Below, piece by piece: positions 57,676 to 64,000 of a DNA stretch of 64,000 nt. The position numbers and the translations under genes were made by a program. The notes below the pieces were generated by a model that was given only the letters and a program-made list of their open reading frames with translations, had not been told where the DNA came from and searched no databases. Origin of the DNA: an uncultured Oscillospiraceae bacterium (lineage in GTDB: Bacteria; Bacillota; Clostridia; Oscillospirales; Oscillospiraceae); NCBI GenBank assembly GCA_947627325.1, contig CANQVO010000001.1:62001-126000 (forward strand), given 5' to 3'. Position 1 is the stretch's first letter. Each line of letters begins with the position of its first letter.

Positions 57676-58776
57676 ATGAAAGCGGATTTTCACATCCATT
57701 TTTCCGATGAACAGTTTGAGGAACTCCGCCGCCGGATAAACATGACAAGGCTGCCGGAGCCGATAGAGGGAGACAGTTGGTCGCTGGGAACGGACGTGCA
57801 ATACCTCTCCTCCCTCCTGTCCTACTGGCGGGACAGCTATGATTGGAAGCGGAAGGAGACGGAACTCGACCGATATCCGCAGTTTACCTGTGAGTTGGAT
57901 GGCGTTACGGTCCATTTCTTCCATATCCCCGGCTCCCGCAAGGGCGCGCCGCCGCTGCTGTTGACGCACGGCTGGCCGGACAGCTTCCTCCGCTACGCAA
58001 AGGCGTTTCCGTTGCTCTCCGAATTTGACCTTGTGGCGCCCTCTCTGCCGGGCTTCGCCTTTTCAACCCTGCCGCCGAAGGGCTTTCTCAATAACGCCGA
58101 GGTGGCGGAGCTCTGGCATAAGCTGATGACCGAGGTGCTTGGGTACAGGGAATACATCGCGTCAGGCGGCGATATGGGCCGGGGCGTGACGTGTTATCTG
58201 GCGGCCCGTTATCCGGGGGAGGTCAAGGGCATCCATCTCACGGACGTAGGCTTTGCGGGGGACATTGTGGCGGCGGCGGATGATTCGCTTACACCGGCGG
58301 AGCTGGACTATAAGCGCCGCGCTCAGGCGTGGACGCGGACGGAGGGGGCCTATATCAACATCAACAGCACCAAGCCCCAGACCCTGGCGTTTATGCTCCG
58401 TGATTCCCCTGCTGGGATGGCCGCGTGGGTCGTGGAAAAATACCGCGCCTGGAGCGACTGGCCTCTGCTGACGATGGACGACCTCTGCGACTGCCTGACC
58501 CTCTACTGGATGACCAACACGGCATACACCTCCATCCGCGCCTACCACGCAAACAGCTTTACCCTGCCGACCATGGGGCCGATCACCGTACCGACCGCCA
58601 TCGCGGTCTTCCCCCACGATATTCTCCCTGTGCCAAGGGAGTGGGTGGAAAAGCACTATCCTGTGGTCCAATACACCACTATGCCCCGGGGCGGCCATTT
58701 CACCGCCCTGGAACAGCCGCGGGAGTTTGCGAAGGATCTGACGCGTTTTGCCGATAGGCTGGCAGGGCGTGTGTGA
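57676..58776 (+). CDS. Epoxide hydrolase family alpha/beta hydrolase
   Basis: 366 residues. An N-terminal EHN domain (residues 1-85, with RRINMTRLPEP) precedes an alpha/beta hydrolase fold: oxyanion motif HGWPDS (98-103), nucleophile Asp166 in SGGDMGRG, and the catalytic His in GGHFTALEQP near 344. It would hydrolyse an epoxide or related ester; the substrate, perhaps a xenobiotic or juvenile-hormone-like epoxide, is unknown. The ATG at 57676 has only a weak site (CTGAGG). Codon use is less GC-biased than upstream neighbours, suggesting acquisition. Confidence 0.88.
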   Translation: MKADFHIHFSDEQFEELRRRINMTRLPEPIEGDSWSLGTDVQYLSSLLSYWRDSYDWKRKETELDRYPQFTCELDGVTVHFFHIPGSRKGAPPLLLTHGWPDSFLRYAKAFPLLSEFDLVAPSLPGFAFSTLPPKGFLNNAEVAELWHKLMTEVLGYREYIASGGDMGRGVTCYLAARYPGEVKGIHLTDVGFAGDIVAAADDSLTPAELDYKRRAQAWTRTEGAYININSTKPQTLAFMLRDSPAGMAAWVVEKYRAWSDWPLLTMDDLCDCLTLYWMTNTAYTSIRAYHANSFTLPTMGPITVPTAIAVFPHDILPVPREWVEKHYPVVQYTTMPRGGHFTALEQPREFAKDLTRFADRLAGRV

Positions 58777-58898
58777 AGAATATCTCCCCGACAGCTTCTC
58801 ATTTATCGGGGAGATGAACAGGGCGGGGGCATTTCCCTGCCCTGGGCGTTTGATGGGCTCTACTTTTGGTTTACCGCGCCAAATAAACCGTTGGTCGG

Positions 58899-58927
58899 TT
58901 GCCGCTGGGGGGGAACTGGTATATAAT
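58899..58927 (+). promoter_or_regulatory. Promoter of the XRE membrane regulator
   Basis: TTGCCG (58899-58904), 17-base spacer, TATAAT (58922-58927). Confidence 0.7.
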
Positions 58928-58968
58928 GCGATCGTGATCGGGCAGGTGCGCGGGGAGGGATCCATGCT

Positions 58969-59802
58969 ATGGGTGAAAGCAAAATCGGGCCATTTATCGC
59001 CCAACTGCGGAAGGAGCGGAAGCTGACGCAAAAGGAGTTGGCCGCTCAATTACATATTACCGATAAGGCGGTCTCAAAGTGGGAGCGGGGGCTGAGCTGT
59101 CCCGATATCACGCTTCTAACGTCGCTGGCCGATATCCTGGGGGTGACGACAGGCGAGCTGCTGAACGGCCAAAGGAGTCCATCCGCTCCCTCGGAGGAGG
59201 TGGAGAAGACCATCGACAACGCGTTGGTTTACGCGGAGAGAAGCGCGAGCTCCAAACTGGTATCGCTCCGAACCATATGGACCATATCCTTTTCGGTATC
59301 GCTGTTCCTTGGGGCCATCGTCTGCGCTATCTGTGATATAGCCATATCGGGGACGTTCACCTGGTCGCTGTATCCCATCACCGCGATCCTTTTCGCGTGG
59401 CTGGTATTTGTACCGCTTGTAAAATACGGGGACAAAGGGCTCCCCGGCTCTTTGGCTATCCTTAGTGTTTTGATCGTTCCGTTTCTGTACGCGATAAGTA
59501 GGATCGTTGGAAATCGTCTGGTTCTGACGATCGGGATCAGGATGTCCCTCTATTCTGTCGCGTATCTTTGGTGCGTCTATCTCATTTGCAGAAAATCAAA
59601 GGGGAGAAAAATCATCGCGGCCGCGGTTTCCCTGTTGTTGACGATCCCCTTATGCGTCATAATCGATCTTAGTCTCGCGAGGCTCCTCTCTATTCCGCCT
59701 TTTAGTGGATGGGACCTGTTGTCATTCGCAGTCATCGCCATAATAGCCATCGTGCTATTTGTAATAGATCATTTTACAACCTCCCATTCATCGGGAAAAT
59801 GA
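58969..59802 (+). CDS. XRE-type helix-turn-helix protein with C-terminal membrane domain
   Basis: 277 residues. Residues 1-66 are a Cro/C1 HTH (LRKERKLTQKELAAQLHITDKAVSKWERGLSCPD as landmarks L13 to D46), a common Firmicute start. A linker leads to six hydrophobic helices (about 103-270). Such proteins may sense membrane stress or peptides and regulate nearby genes; the target is not evident. GGGAGGG lies about 10 bases before the ATG. AT-richer than the core genes. A terminator follows the stop. Confidence 0.85.
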   Translation: MGESKIGPFIAQLRKERKLTQKELAAQLHITDKAVSKWERGLSCPDITLLTSLADILGVTTGELLNGQRSPSAPSEEVEKTIDNALVYAERSASSKLVSLRTIWTISFSVSLFLGAIVCAICDIAISGTFTWSLYPITAILFAWLVFVPLVKYGDKGLPGSLAILSVLIVPFLYAISRIVGNRLVLTIGIRMSLYSVAYLWCVYLICRKSKGRKIIAAAVSLLLTIPLCVIIDLSLARLLSIPPFSGWDLLSFAVIAIIAIVLFVIDHFTTSHSSGK

Positions 59803-59846
59803 ACAGGGCGGGGGCATCCAACGGGTGCTCCCGCTCTGGGTTTTTA
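59803..59846 (+). terminator. Terminator after the XRE gene
   Basis: 13-bp stem CAGGGCGGGGGCA / TGCTCCCGCTCTG (two G-U pairs) then GGTTTTT. Its left part (with ATGAACAGGGCGGGGGCAT, 59799-59817) repeats at 58814-58832 after the hydrolase gene. Confidence 0.7.
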
Positions 59847-59874
59847 TGGGGGCGGGTTTGGGGGTTTCTGTGGT

Positions 59875-59950
59875 ATTTAGAATTTTTTCTAAATACCTCT
59901 TGACAGGGTTGGGGGTTCGTGGTAGTATCTATTTAGAGATATCTCTAAAT
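59875..59950 (+). promoter_or_regulatory. Promoter with twin operators before sdpR-sdpI
   Basis: Promoter TTGACA (59900-59905), 17-base spacer, TAGTAT (59923-59928). Two operators with the same arms and spacing, ATTTAGA-N6-TCTAAAT, at 59875-59894 and 59931-59950 flank it. The second is a perfect 20-bp palindrome just after the -10. Autorepression by the downstream ArsR-type protein is the natural reading. Confidence 0.8.
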
Positions 59951-59972
59951 AGTGTTGGAGAGGGGGAGGAAG

Positions 59973-60242
59973 ATGGGGTTGAACGAGACCTTGAAGGCGA
60001 TATCCGACCCGGCGCGGCGGAATATTTTGCAGCTTTTGAAGGGCGGGAAGCGGTCCGCTGGGGAGATCGCCAGGCAGTTCGACCTGACCGGCGCCACCGT
60101 CTCCTATCACCTGGCGAAGCTGAAGAGCGCCGACCTCATCACCGAGGAAAAGAGCAAGAATTTTATCTATTACGCGCTAAACACCTCCGTCTTTGAAGAG
60201 GTGTTGACCTGGATCTACGGGTTAGGAGGGGACAGATCGTGA
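59973..60242 (+). CDS. sdpR: ArsR family autorepressor, SdpR-like
   Basis: 89 residues, a winged helix with MGLNETLKAISDPARRNIL, KGGKRSAGEIARQFDLTGATVSYHL (landmarks K30 to L54) and a C-terminal dimer helix. There are no metal-binding Cys, and the pairing with an SdpI-type gene matches SdpR of Bacillus, which represses its own operon until relieved by SdpI. ATG 59973 is close to AGGGGGAGG; a GTG 7 codons earlier is an alternative. It overlaps sdpI by GTGA. Confidence 0.87.
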   Translation: MGLNETLKAISDPARRNILQLLKGGKRSAGEIARQFDLTGATVSYHLAKLKSADLITEEKSKNFIYYALNTSVFEEVLTWIYGLGGDRS

Positions 60243-60868
60243 AATTTATGAAGTGGAAAAGCCTTGCCGTCACCTGCGCCGTGTGTCTGCTGCCCATCCT
60301 GTTGGGGGTCGCCCTCTGGGGCCGTCTGCCGGAGGTCATGGCGGTGCATTTCAACCTGGACAACGAGCCGGACGGCTTCGCCTCCAAGGGGTTTGTGGTG
60401 TTCGGCCTGCCGGTCCTGATGGCGCTTTTGCAGACCTTCTGCTGTTTTGTCAACGACTGGAACGCCTATCGCCACGGCGAGCGGAAAAAGTTCACCCGGG
60501 CGACCAAGTGGATCATCCCGGTCATGGCCATGGTCCTCCAGGTGGCCACGCTGGGGTACGGGCTGGGCTGGAAGCTGGATATCCGGCGGCTTGTGTGCTT
60601 CCTGGTGGGCGCGGTCCTGGTGGTGGTCGGCAATTACCTTCCCAAGTTCGAGGGGGCGGAGGTCAAAAAAGGGGCGGGCGAGCAGGCGAAAAAGGCCCAG
60701 CGGTTCATCGGCTTTGAGACGGTGGTGATGGGGCTCCTGTTCCTCATCAGCATCCTGTTCCCGCCCATCGTGTCGCTGTTTTGCCTGTTTTTGCTCATTC
60801 CCTACGTGGTCGTGAGTATCCTGGTGGGGGCGTGGTATGTCCGCCGCGACCGGGGCGGGCTTTGTTGA
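60239..60868 (+). CDS. sdpI: SdpI family membrane protein
   Basis: 209 residues with about six helices. LPEVMAVHFNLDNEPDGFASK carries the SdpI-family signature (P-x-x-x-x-x-H-[FW]-[NG]-x(3)-[PG]); the C-terminal half matches the SdpI domain. In Bacillus SdpI gives immunity to the SdpC toxin and also sequesters SdpR; no sdpC-like toxin gene is in the window. Starts at GTG 60239 with AGGAGG 9 bases upstream, overlapping the repressor stop. A new promoter overlaps its last codons. Confidence 0.87.
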   Translation: MKFMKWKSLAVTCAVCLLPILLGVALWGRLPEVMAVHFNLDNEPDGFASKGFVVFGLPVLMALLQTFCCFVNDWNAYRHGERKKFTRATKWIIPVMAMVLQVATLGYGLGWKLDIRRLVCFLVGAVLVVVGNYLPKFEGAEVKKGAGEQAKKAQRFIGFETVVMGLLFLISILFPPIVSLFCLFLLIPYVVVSILVGAWYVRRDRGGLC

Positions 60869-60893
60869 CAAGGACGCGCCTTTTGGGTAGAAT
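60865..60893 (+). promoter_or_regulatory. Promoter of the second NhaC gene
   Basis: TTGACA (60865-60870), 17-base spacer, TAGAAT (60888-60893). It overlaps the end of sdpI. No L-box is present. Confidence 0.82.
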
Positions 60894-60928
60894 TGGCATA
60901 GACTGCGAAACTGTATGGGGGGTACGAC

Positions 60929-62440
60929 ATGGAACTGGAACTGCTCCGCACCGGCTGGGTGTCCATTCTGCCGCCGGTCATCGCCATCGTGCTGGCGCTG
61001 GTGACCCGGGAGGTCTACTCCTCCCTGTTCGCCGGGATCTTTACGGGTATGCTCATCTACTCCTTCGCCTCCGGCGCCTCGGTGCTGGCCGCGGTGGCCC
61101 GGACCTTTGACATGATGGCCCACAAGATCGCCGAAAACGGCTACATGATCATCTTCCTGGCCCTCCTGTGGGCGGTGGTGATGGTGGTGACCCGCTCCGG
61201 CGGCTCCCAGGCCTACGGCAAGTGGGCCAGCACCCGGCTGAAGAGCAAGCGCAGCTCCCGGCTGGCCACCGCCCTGCTGGGCCTGCTCATCTTCGTGGAC
61301 GACGGGTTCAACTGCCTCACCGTGGGCACCGTCATGGGCCCCATCACCGACAAGCACCGGGTCTCCCGGGAGAAGCTGGCCTACCTCATCGACGCCACCG
61401 CCGCGCCGGTGTGCATCATCGCCCCTGTGTCCTCCTGGGCGGTGGCGGTGGCCTCGGAGCTGGACAGCGCCGGGGGCTTTTCCGCCTTTCTGAAGACCAT
61501 CCCCTATAACTTCTACGCCCTGCTGACCCTGCTGATGGTCTTCGCCCTGTGCGTGGGCGGCATGGACTTCGGGCCTATGCGGCGGGCGGAGGCGCGGGCC
61601 GACGCCACCGGGGAGACCGGGCGGATCGGCCAGGACGAGCAAAAGGACGCCCCCGGCGGGAAGGGCCGGGTGCTGGACCTGGTGTTGCCCATCCTGGTGC
61701 TGGTGGTCTGCGCCATCCTGGGCATGGCCTACGTGGGCGGGTTCTTCAGCGGCGTGCCCTTCAGCCAGGCCATCGGGGCCAACCCCACCGCCGGGCTCAC
61801 CCTGGGGGCCTTCGCGGGGCTGGTCACCGCCATGGTCCTCTACCTCCCCCGGCGGCTCATGACCTTTACGGCGTTTATGGAGAGCATCGTGGACGGCATC
61901 AAGGGCATCGTGCCCCCCATGCTCATCCTCATCCTCTCCTGGTCCCTCAGCGGGGTGTGCCGGGAGCTGATCGGCACGGGCTACTTCGTGGGTGACTTTA
62001 TCCAGAACACCCGCTTCCCCCTGGCGCTGCTGCCCGCCATCGTCTTCGCCGTGGCCGCCTTTCTGTCCTTCTCCATGGGCACCGCCTGGGGCACCTTCGG
62101 CATCCTCATCCCCATCGTCACCATGATCTTCGCCGGGACGGGCTCTGACCTGCTCATCCCCACCCTGGGGGCCACGCTGGCGGGCTCTGTGTACGGCGAC
62201 CACTGCTCCCCCCTGTCGGACACCACCATCCTGGCCTCCACCGGCGCCCAGGTGCGCCACATCGACCACGTGGAGACCCAACTGCCCTACGCCACGCTGG
62301 TGGCGGTCATCTGCGGGGTGGGCTATGTGATCGTGGGCTTTGTGAAGGAGCCCTGGATCCCCCTGGCCCTGTCGGCGGCGGCGCTGTTGGGGATCCTGTA
62401 CGCGCTCCACCGCGGGGAGGGCGGAAGGGCCGATGGCTGA
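60929..62440 (+). CDS. NhaC family Na+/H+ antiporter-like transporter
   Basis: 503 residues, about twelve helices: WVSILPPVIAIVLALVTREV, DDGFNCLTVGTVMGPITD, SSWAVAVA and GDHCSPLSDTT. It is a paralogue of the riboswitch-controlled protein at 43050 over its whole membrane part but has no signal peptide or zinc domain and no riboswitch. Substrate could be a small amino acid or sodium/proton; unknown. A Gly/Asp/Glu-rich loop (about 218-250) lies in the cytoplasm or outside. It overlaps the next gene by 8 bases. Confidence 0.88.
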   Translation: MELELLRTGWVSILPPVIAIVLALVTREVYSSLFAGIFTGMLIYSFASGASVLAAVARTFDMMAHKIAENGYMIIFLALLWAVVMVVTRSGGSQAYGKWASTRLKSKRSSRLATALLGLLIFVDDGFNCLTVGTVMGPITDKHRVSREKLAYLIDATAAPVCIIAPVSSWAVAVASELDSAGGFSAFLKTIPYNFYALLTLLMVFALCVGGMDFGPMRRAEARADATGETGRIGQDEQKDAPGGKGRVLDLVLPILVLVVCAILGMAYVGGFFSGVPFSQAIGANPTAGLTLGAFAGLVTAMVLYLPRRLMTFTAFMESIVDGIKGIVPPMLILILSWSLSGVCRELIGTGYFVGDFIQNTRFPLALLPAIVFAVAAFLSFSMGTAWGTFGILIPIVTMIFAGTGSDLLIPTLGATLAGSVYGDHCSPLSDTTILASTGAQVRHIDHVETQLPYATLVAVICGVGYVIVGFVKEPWIPLALSAAALLGILYALHRGEGGRADG

Positions 62441-63257
62441 TATCGTCGAAATCACCGACTTTCAAGACCCCCGGCTGGACGCCTACGCCCGGCTCACCGA
62501 GGCCCAACTGCGAAACCGCCTGGAGCCCCGGCTGGGCATCTTTATCGCCGAGAGCCCCAAGGTCATCGACCGGGCGCTGGACGCGGGGTGCCAGCCGGTG
62601 AGCCTGCTCATGGAGCGCAAACACCTCGCCGGCCAGGGCGCGGCCATCATCGCCCGGTGCGGGGACGTGCCGGTCTACACCGCCGACGACGACCTGCTCG
62701 CCGGTCTCACCGGCTACCCACTCACCCGGGGGGTGCTGTGCGCCATGCGGCGGCCCGATTTGCCCAGCGTGGAAGCGCTGTGCGAAAACGCCCGGCGGGT
62801 GGCGGTGCTGGAGAACATCGTGGACCACACCAACGTGGGGGCCATCTTCCGCTCCGCGGCGGCGCTGGGGATGGACGGGGTACTAGTCACCCCCGGCTGC
62901 TGCGACCCCCTCTACCGCCGCTCCGCCCGGGTGAGCATGGGCACCGTCTTCCAGGTGCCCTGGACCCGCATCGGCGAGAGCTTTGACCAGTGGCCCCAGC
63001 CGGGGCTGGCGCGGCTGAAAGCCCTGGGGTTCAAGACGGTGGCGATGGCTCTGCGGAACAACACCGTGGACATCGGCGACCCCGCTCTGCGGCGGGAGGA
63101 GCGGCTGGCTATCATCCTGGGCACCGAGGGGGACGGGCTGGCCGCGCGCACCATCGCCCAGTGCGACTACACCGTGAAGATCCCCATGGCCGGCGGGGTG
63201 GACTCGCTCAACGTGGCCGCCGCCAGCGCGGTGGCGTTTTGGGCCCTGCGGGTATGA
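62433..63257 (+). CDS. SpoU/TrmH family RNA 2'-O-methyltransferase
   Basis: 274 residues. An N-terminal substrate-binding domain (about 1-110: IAESPKVIDRALDAG) precedes the SPOUT methyltransferase domain with ENIVDHTNVGAIFRSAAALG, ILGTEGDGL and the final IPMAGGVDSLNVAAASAVA, which form the deep trefoil knot and bind SAM. It methylates a ribose in rRNA or tRNA; the exact target cannot be assigned. ATG overlaps the NhaC stop, so it is coupled. Confidence 0.9.
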   Translation: MADIVEITDFQDPRLDAYARLTEAQLRNRLEPRLGIFIAESPKVIDRALDAGCQPVSLLMERKHLAGQGAAIIARCGDVPVYTADDDLLAGLTGYPLTRGVLCAMRRPDLPSVEALCENARRVAVLENIVDHTNVGAIFRSAAALGMDGVLVTPGCCDPLYRRSARVSMGTVFQVPWTRIGESFDQWPQPGLARLKALGFKTVAMALRNNTVDIGDPALRREERLAIILGTEGDGLAARTIAQCDYTVKIPMAGGVDSLNVAAASAVAFWALRV

Positions 63258-63306
63258 CGGCGCGGGGGGCTTGGCGGCCCGCGACGGGCGGCGGTTGTCC
63301 ACTCGA

Positions 63307-63326
63307 CGGAGGGATGCCCTCTTTTT
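63307..63326 (+). terminator. Weak terminator after the methyltransferase
   Basis: Short stem GAGGG-ATG-CCCTC and T5 (63322-63326). Confidence 0.5.
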
Positions 63327-63370
63327 GTCCGTAATGGCAAGGTTTTCCCTCTCAACGGAAGTTGGTTGAT

Positions 63371-63958
63371 TGCCCACACTGGGCAAAGGTCGCGCCTCCC
63401 GGCGCAGGGGCCAGGACCATTTCTCTTTTCTCTGCGGAGAAAAGAGAAACGGTCCTGGACTCCAAAGAGAAAAGAATTTGGCTTATGATTGGTGCCCCTT
63501 CCTCTTCCACTCGGCGGCCCGGATTAGCTGGATCGCTCGTGGAAGATGCCGCCACTGGGCGGCGCAATGTGGTACGCTAACGAAGCGTAACGTTTCTATT
63601 GCAACCGCCGCGGCCGCCTCTGGGGACTAGGACTAGATGGCCGCTCCACTTTCCCTTCGCCTTTCACCACTCACCCCACGTAAAAACGGACTTTCAGTCC
63701 TTCGCCATAGAGGTGGCCGCGGCGGTTGCAATAGGAGGACTACTTTATTCCCGGTACGGCGTCGCGCCGCCCAGTGGCGGCATCTTACTCTTGCAATCCT
63801 GTCATTCCGGGCCGCCGAGCAATAGAAACGATGGCAACAATAATCAGCCCCATCTTTTCTCTTTGGAGTCCAGGACCATTTCTCTTTTCTCCGCAGAGAA
63901 AAGAGAAATGGTCCTGGCCCCCGCGCCGGGAGGCGCACGTCCTGCCCACGTTGGGCAA
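63371..63958. repeat. 588-bp modular inverted repeat with internal hairpins
   Basis: Left arm 63371-63623 and right arm about 63709-63958 are inverted copies of each other, around an 85-bp centre. Conserved blocks, in order from the outside: GCCCA-N3-TGGGC hairpin, GCGCCTCCCGGCGC, a 48-bp palindrome (63411-63458; 63870-63917), GGCGGCCCGGA, GATGCCGCCACTGGGCGGC and TATTGCAACCGCCGCGGCC. They are separated by diverged spacers of almost equal length (about 36/35, 21/21 and 31/30 bases). Nothing in it has coding features beyond short frames through the repeats. From 63258 to the window edge there is no supported gene. Confidence 0.85.
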
Positions 63959-64000
63959 ACAACTCACCCCCCCGTTCGGGAGGATAGACGCCGCCCATGC

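Noticed and set aside
63371-63958. Insertion sequence with terminal inverted repeats
   Set aside because: The arms meet around an 85-bp centre with no transposase; target-site duplications were not seen. A non-autonomous element remains possible.
63362-63998. Several open frames of 60-120 codons in the terminal inverted repeat
   Set aside because: They run through the hairpins in several frames and both strands, lack ribosome sites, and the two arms give similar peptides only because the DNA is repeated.

Overview
The window reads as a chromosomal segment of an anaerobic, endospore-forming, high-GC member of the Clostridia, most like the Oscillospiraceae (Flavonifractor / Lawsonibacter / Pseudoflavonifractor relatives). 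The evidence is a forespore sigma factor (sigG), a SpoVB-like flippase, indolepyruvate:ferredoxin oxidoreductase, a FeoA-FeoB fusion, type III pantothenate kinase, the large SRP RNA and class A RNase P RNA, and consensus Gram-positive promoters and ribosome binding sites. The genus is inference; the broad placement is fairly safe.

Layout. 0-4 kb: a truncated TetR gene, yerC-iorA-iorB (minus), and a LMW phosphatase / DUF1653 pair. 4-13.2 kb: one long minus-strand operon, murD - three M42 aminopeptidases - methionine gamma-lyase family protein - small membrane protein - vanZ-like - ligA - sugar O-acetyltransferase, divergent from rnpB at 13.3 kb with overlapping -35 boxes. 13.8-20.5 kb: feoAB fusion, a TAXI-type TRAP transporter and degV. 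20.6-27.8 kb: pyrC-pyrF-pyrK-pyrD followed by a phosphatase-GNAT fusion and a YgiQ radical SAM protein. 27.8-32.3 kb: tRNA-Arg, tRNA-Leu, two membrane proteins, ybaB, dnaX and the SRP RNA. 32.4-36.4 kb: three small plus-strand ORFs (one extremely Cys-rich), a palindrome cluster and trkA-trkH. 36.4-41.6 kb: cdd, a lipoprotein polysaccharide deacetylase, rpsF-ssb-rpsR, coaX with an ECF S component, and a histone-H1-like DUF6465 protein. 41.8-48.7 kb: sigG, a lysine riboswitch driving an NhaC-family transporter that carries a DnaJ-type zinc domain, and a 1217-residue hybrid kinase. 48.7-57.3 kb: tRNA-Leu, a low-GC two-gene patch, recQ with a recently duplicated HRDC domain, a pyridoxine kinase, SpoVB-like flippase, DUF4364, a CmpB-like membrane protein, a TrmB-GNAT fusion and tRNA-Pro. 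57.4-63.3 kb: a lower-GC patch (epoxide hydrolase-like, XRE membrane regulator), an sdpR-sdpI pair with twin operators, a second NhaC transporter and a SpoU-family methyltransferase. 63.37-63.96 kb: a 588-bp modular inverted repeat with no convincing gene.

How it fits together. Most genes are housekeeping: pyrimidine synthesis, peptidoglycan precursor and DNA ligation, translation, potassium and iron uptake, CoA synthesis. The best leads for new biology are the terminal inverted repeat made of conserved hairpin blocks separated by diverged spacers of equal length, the lysine-riboswitch-controlled transporter with an extracytoplasmic zinc-finger-like domain, a Cys-rich mini-protein with a sigma-K-like promoter, and a pair of related hairpins that enclose ribosome binding sites.
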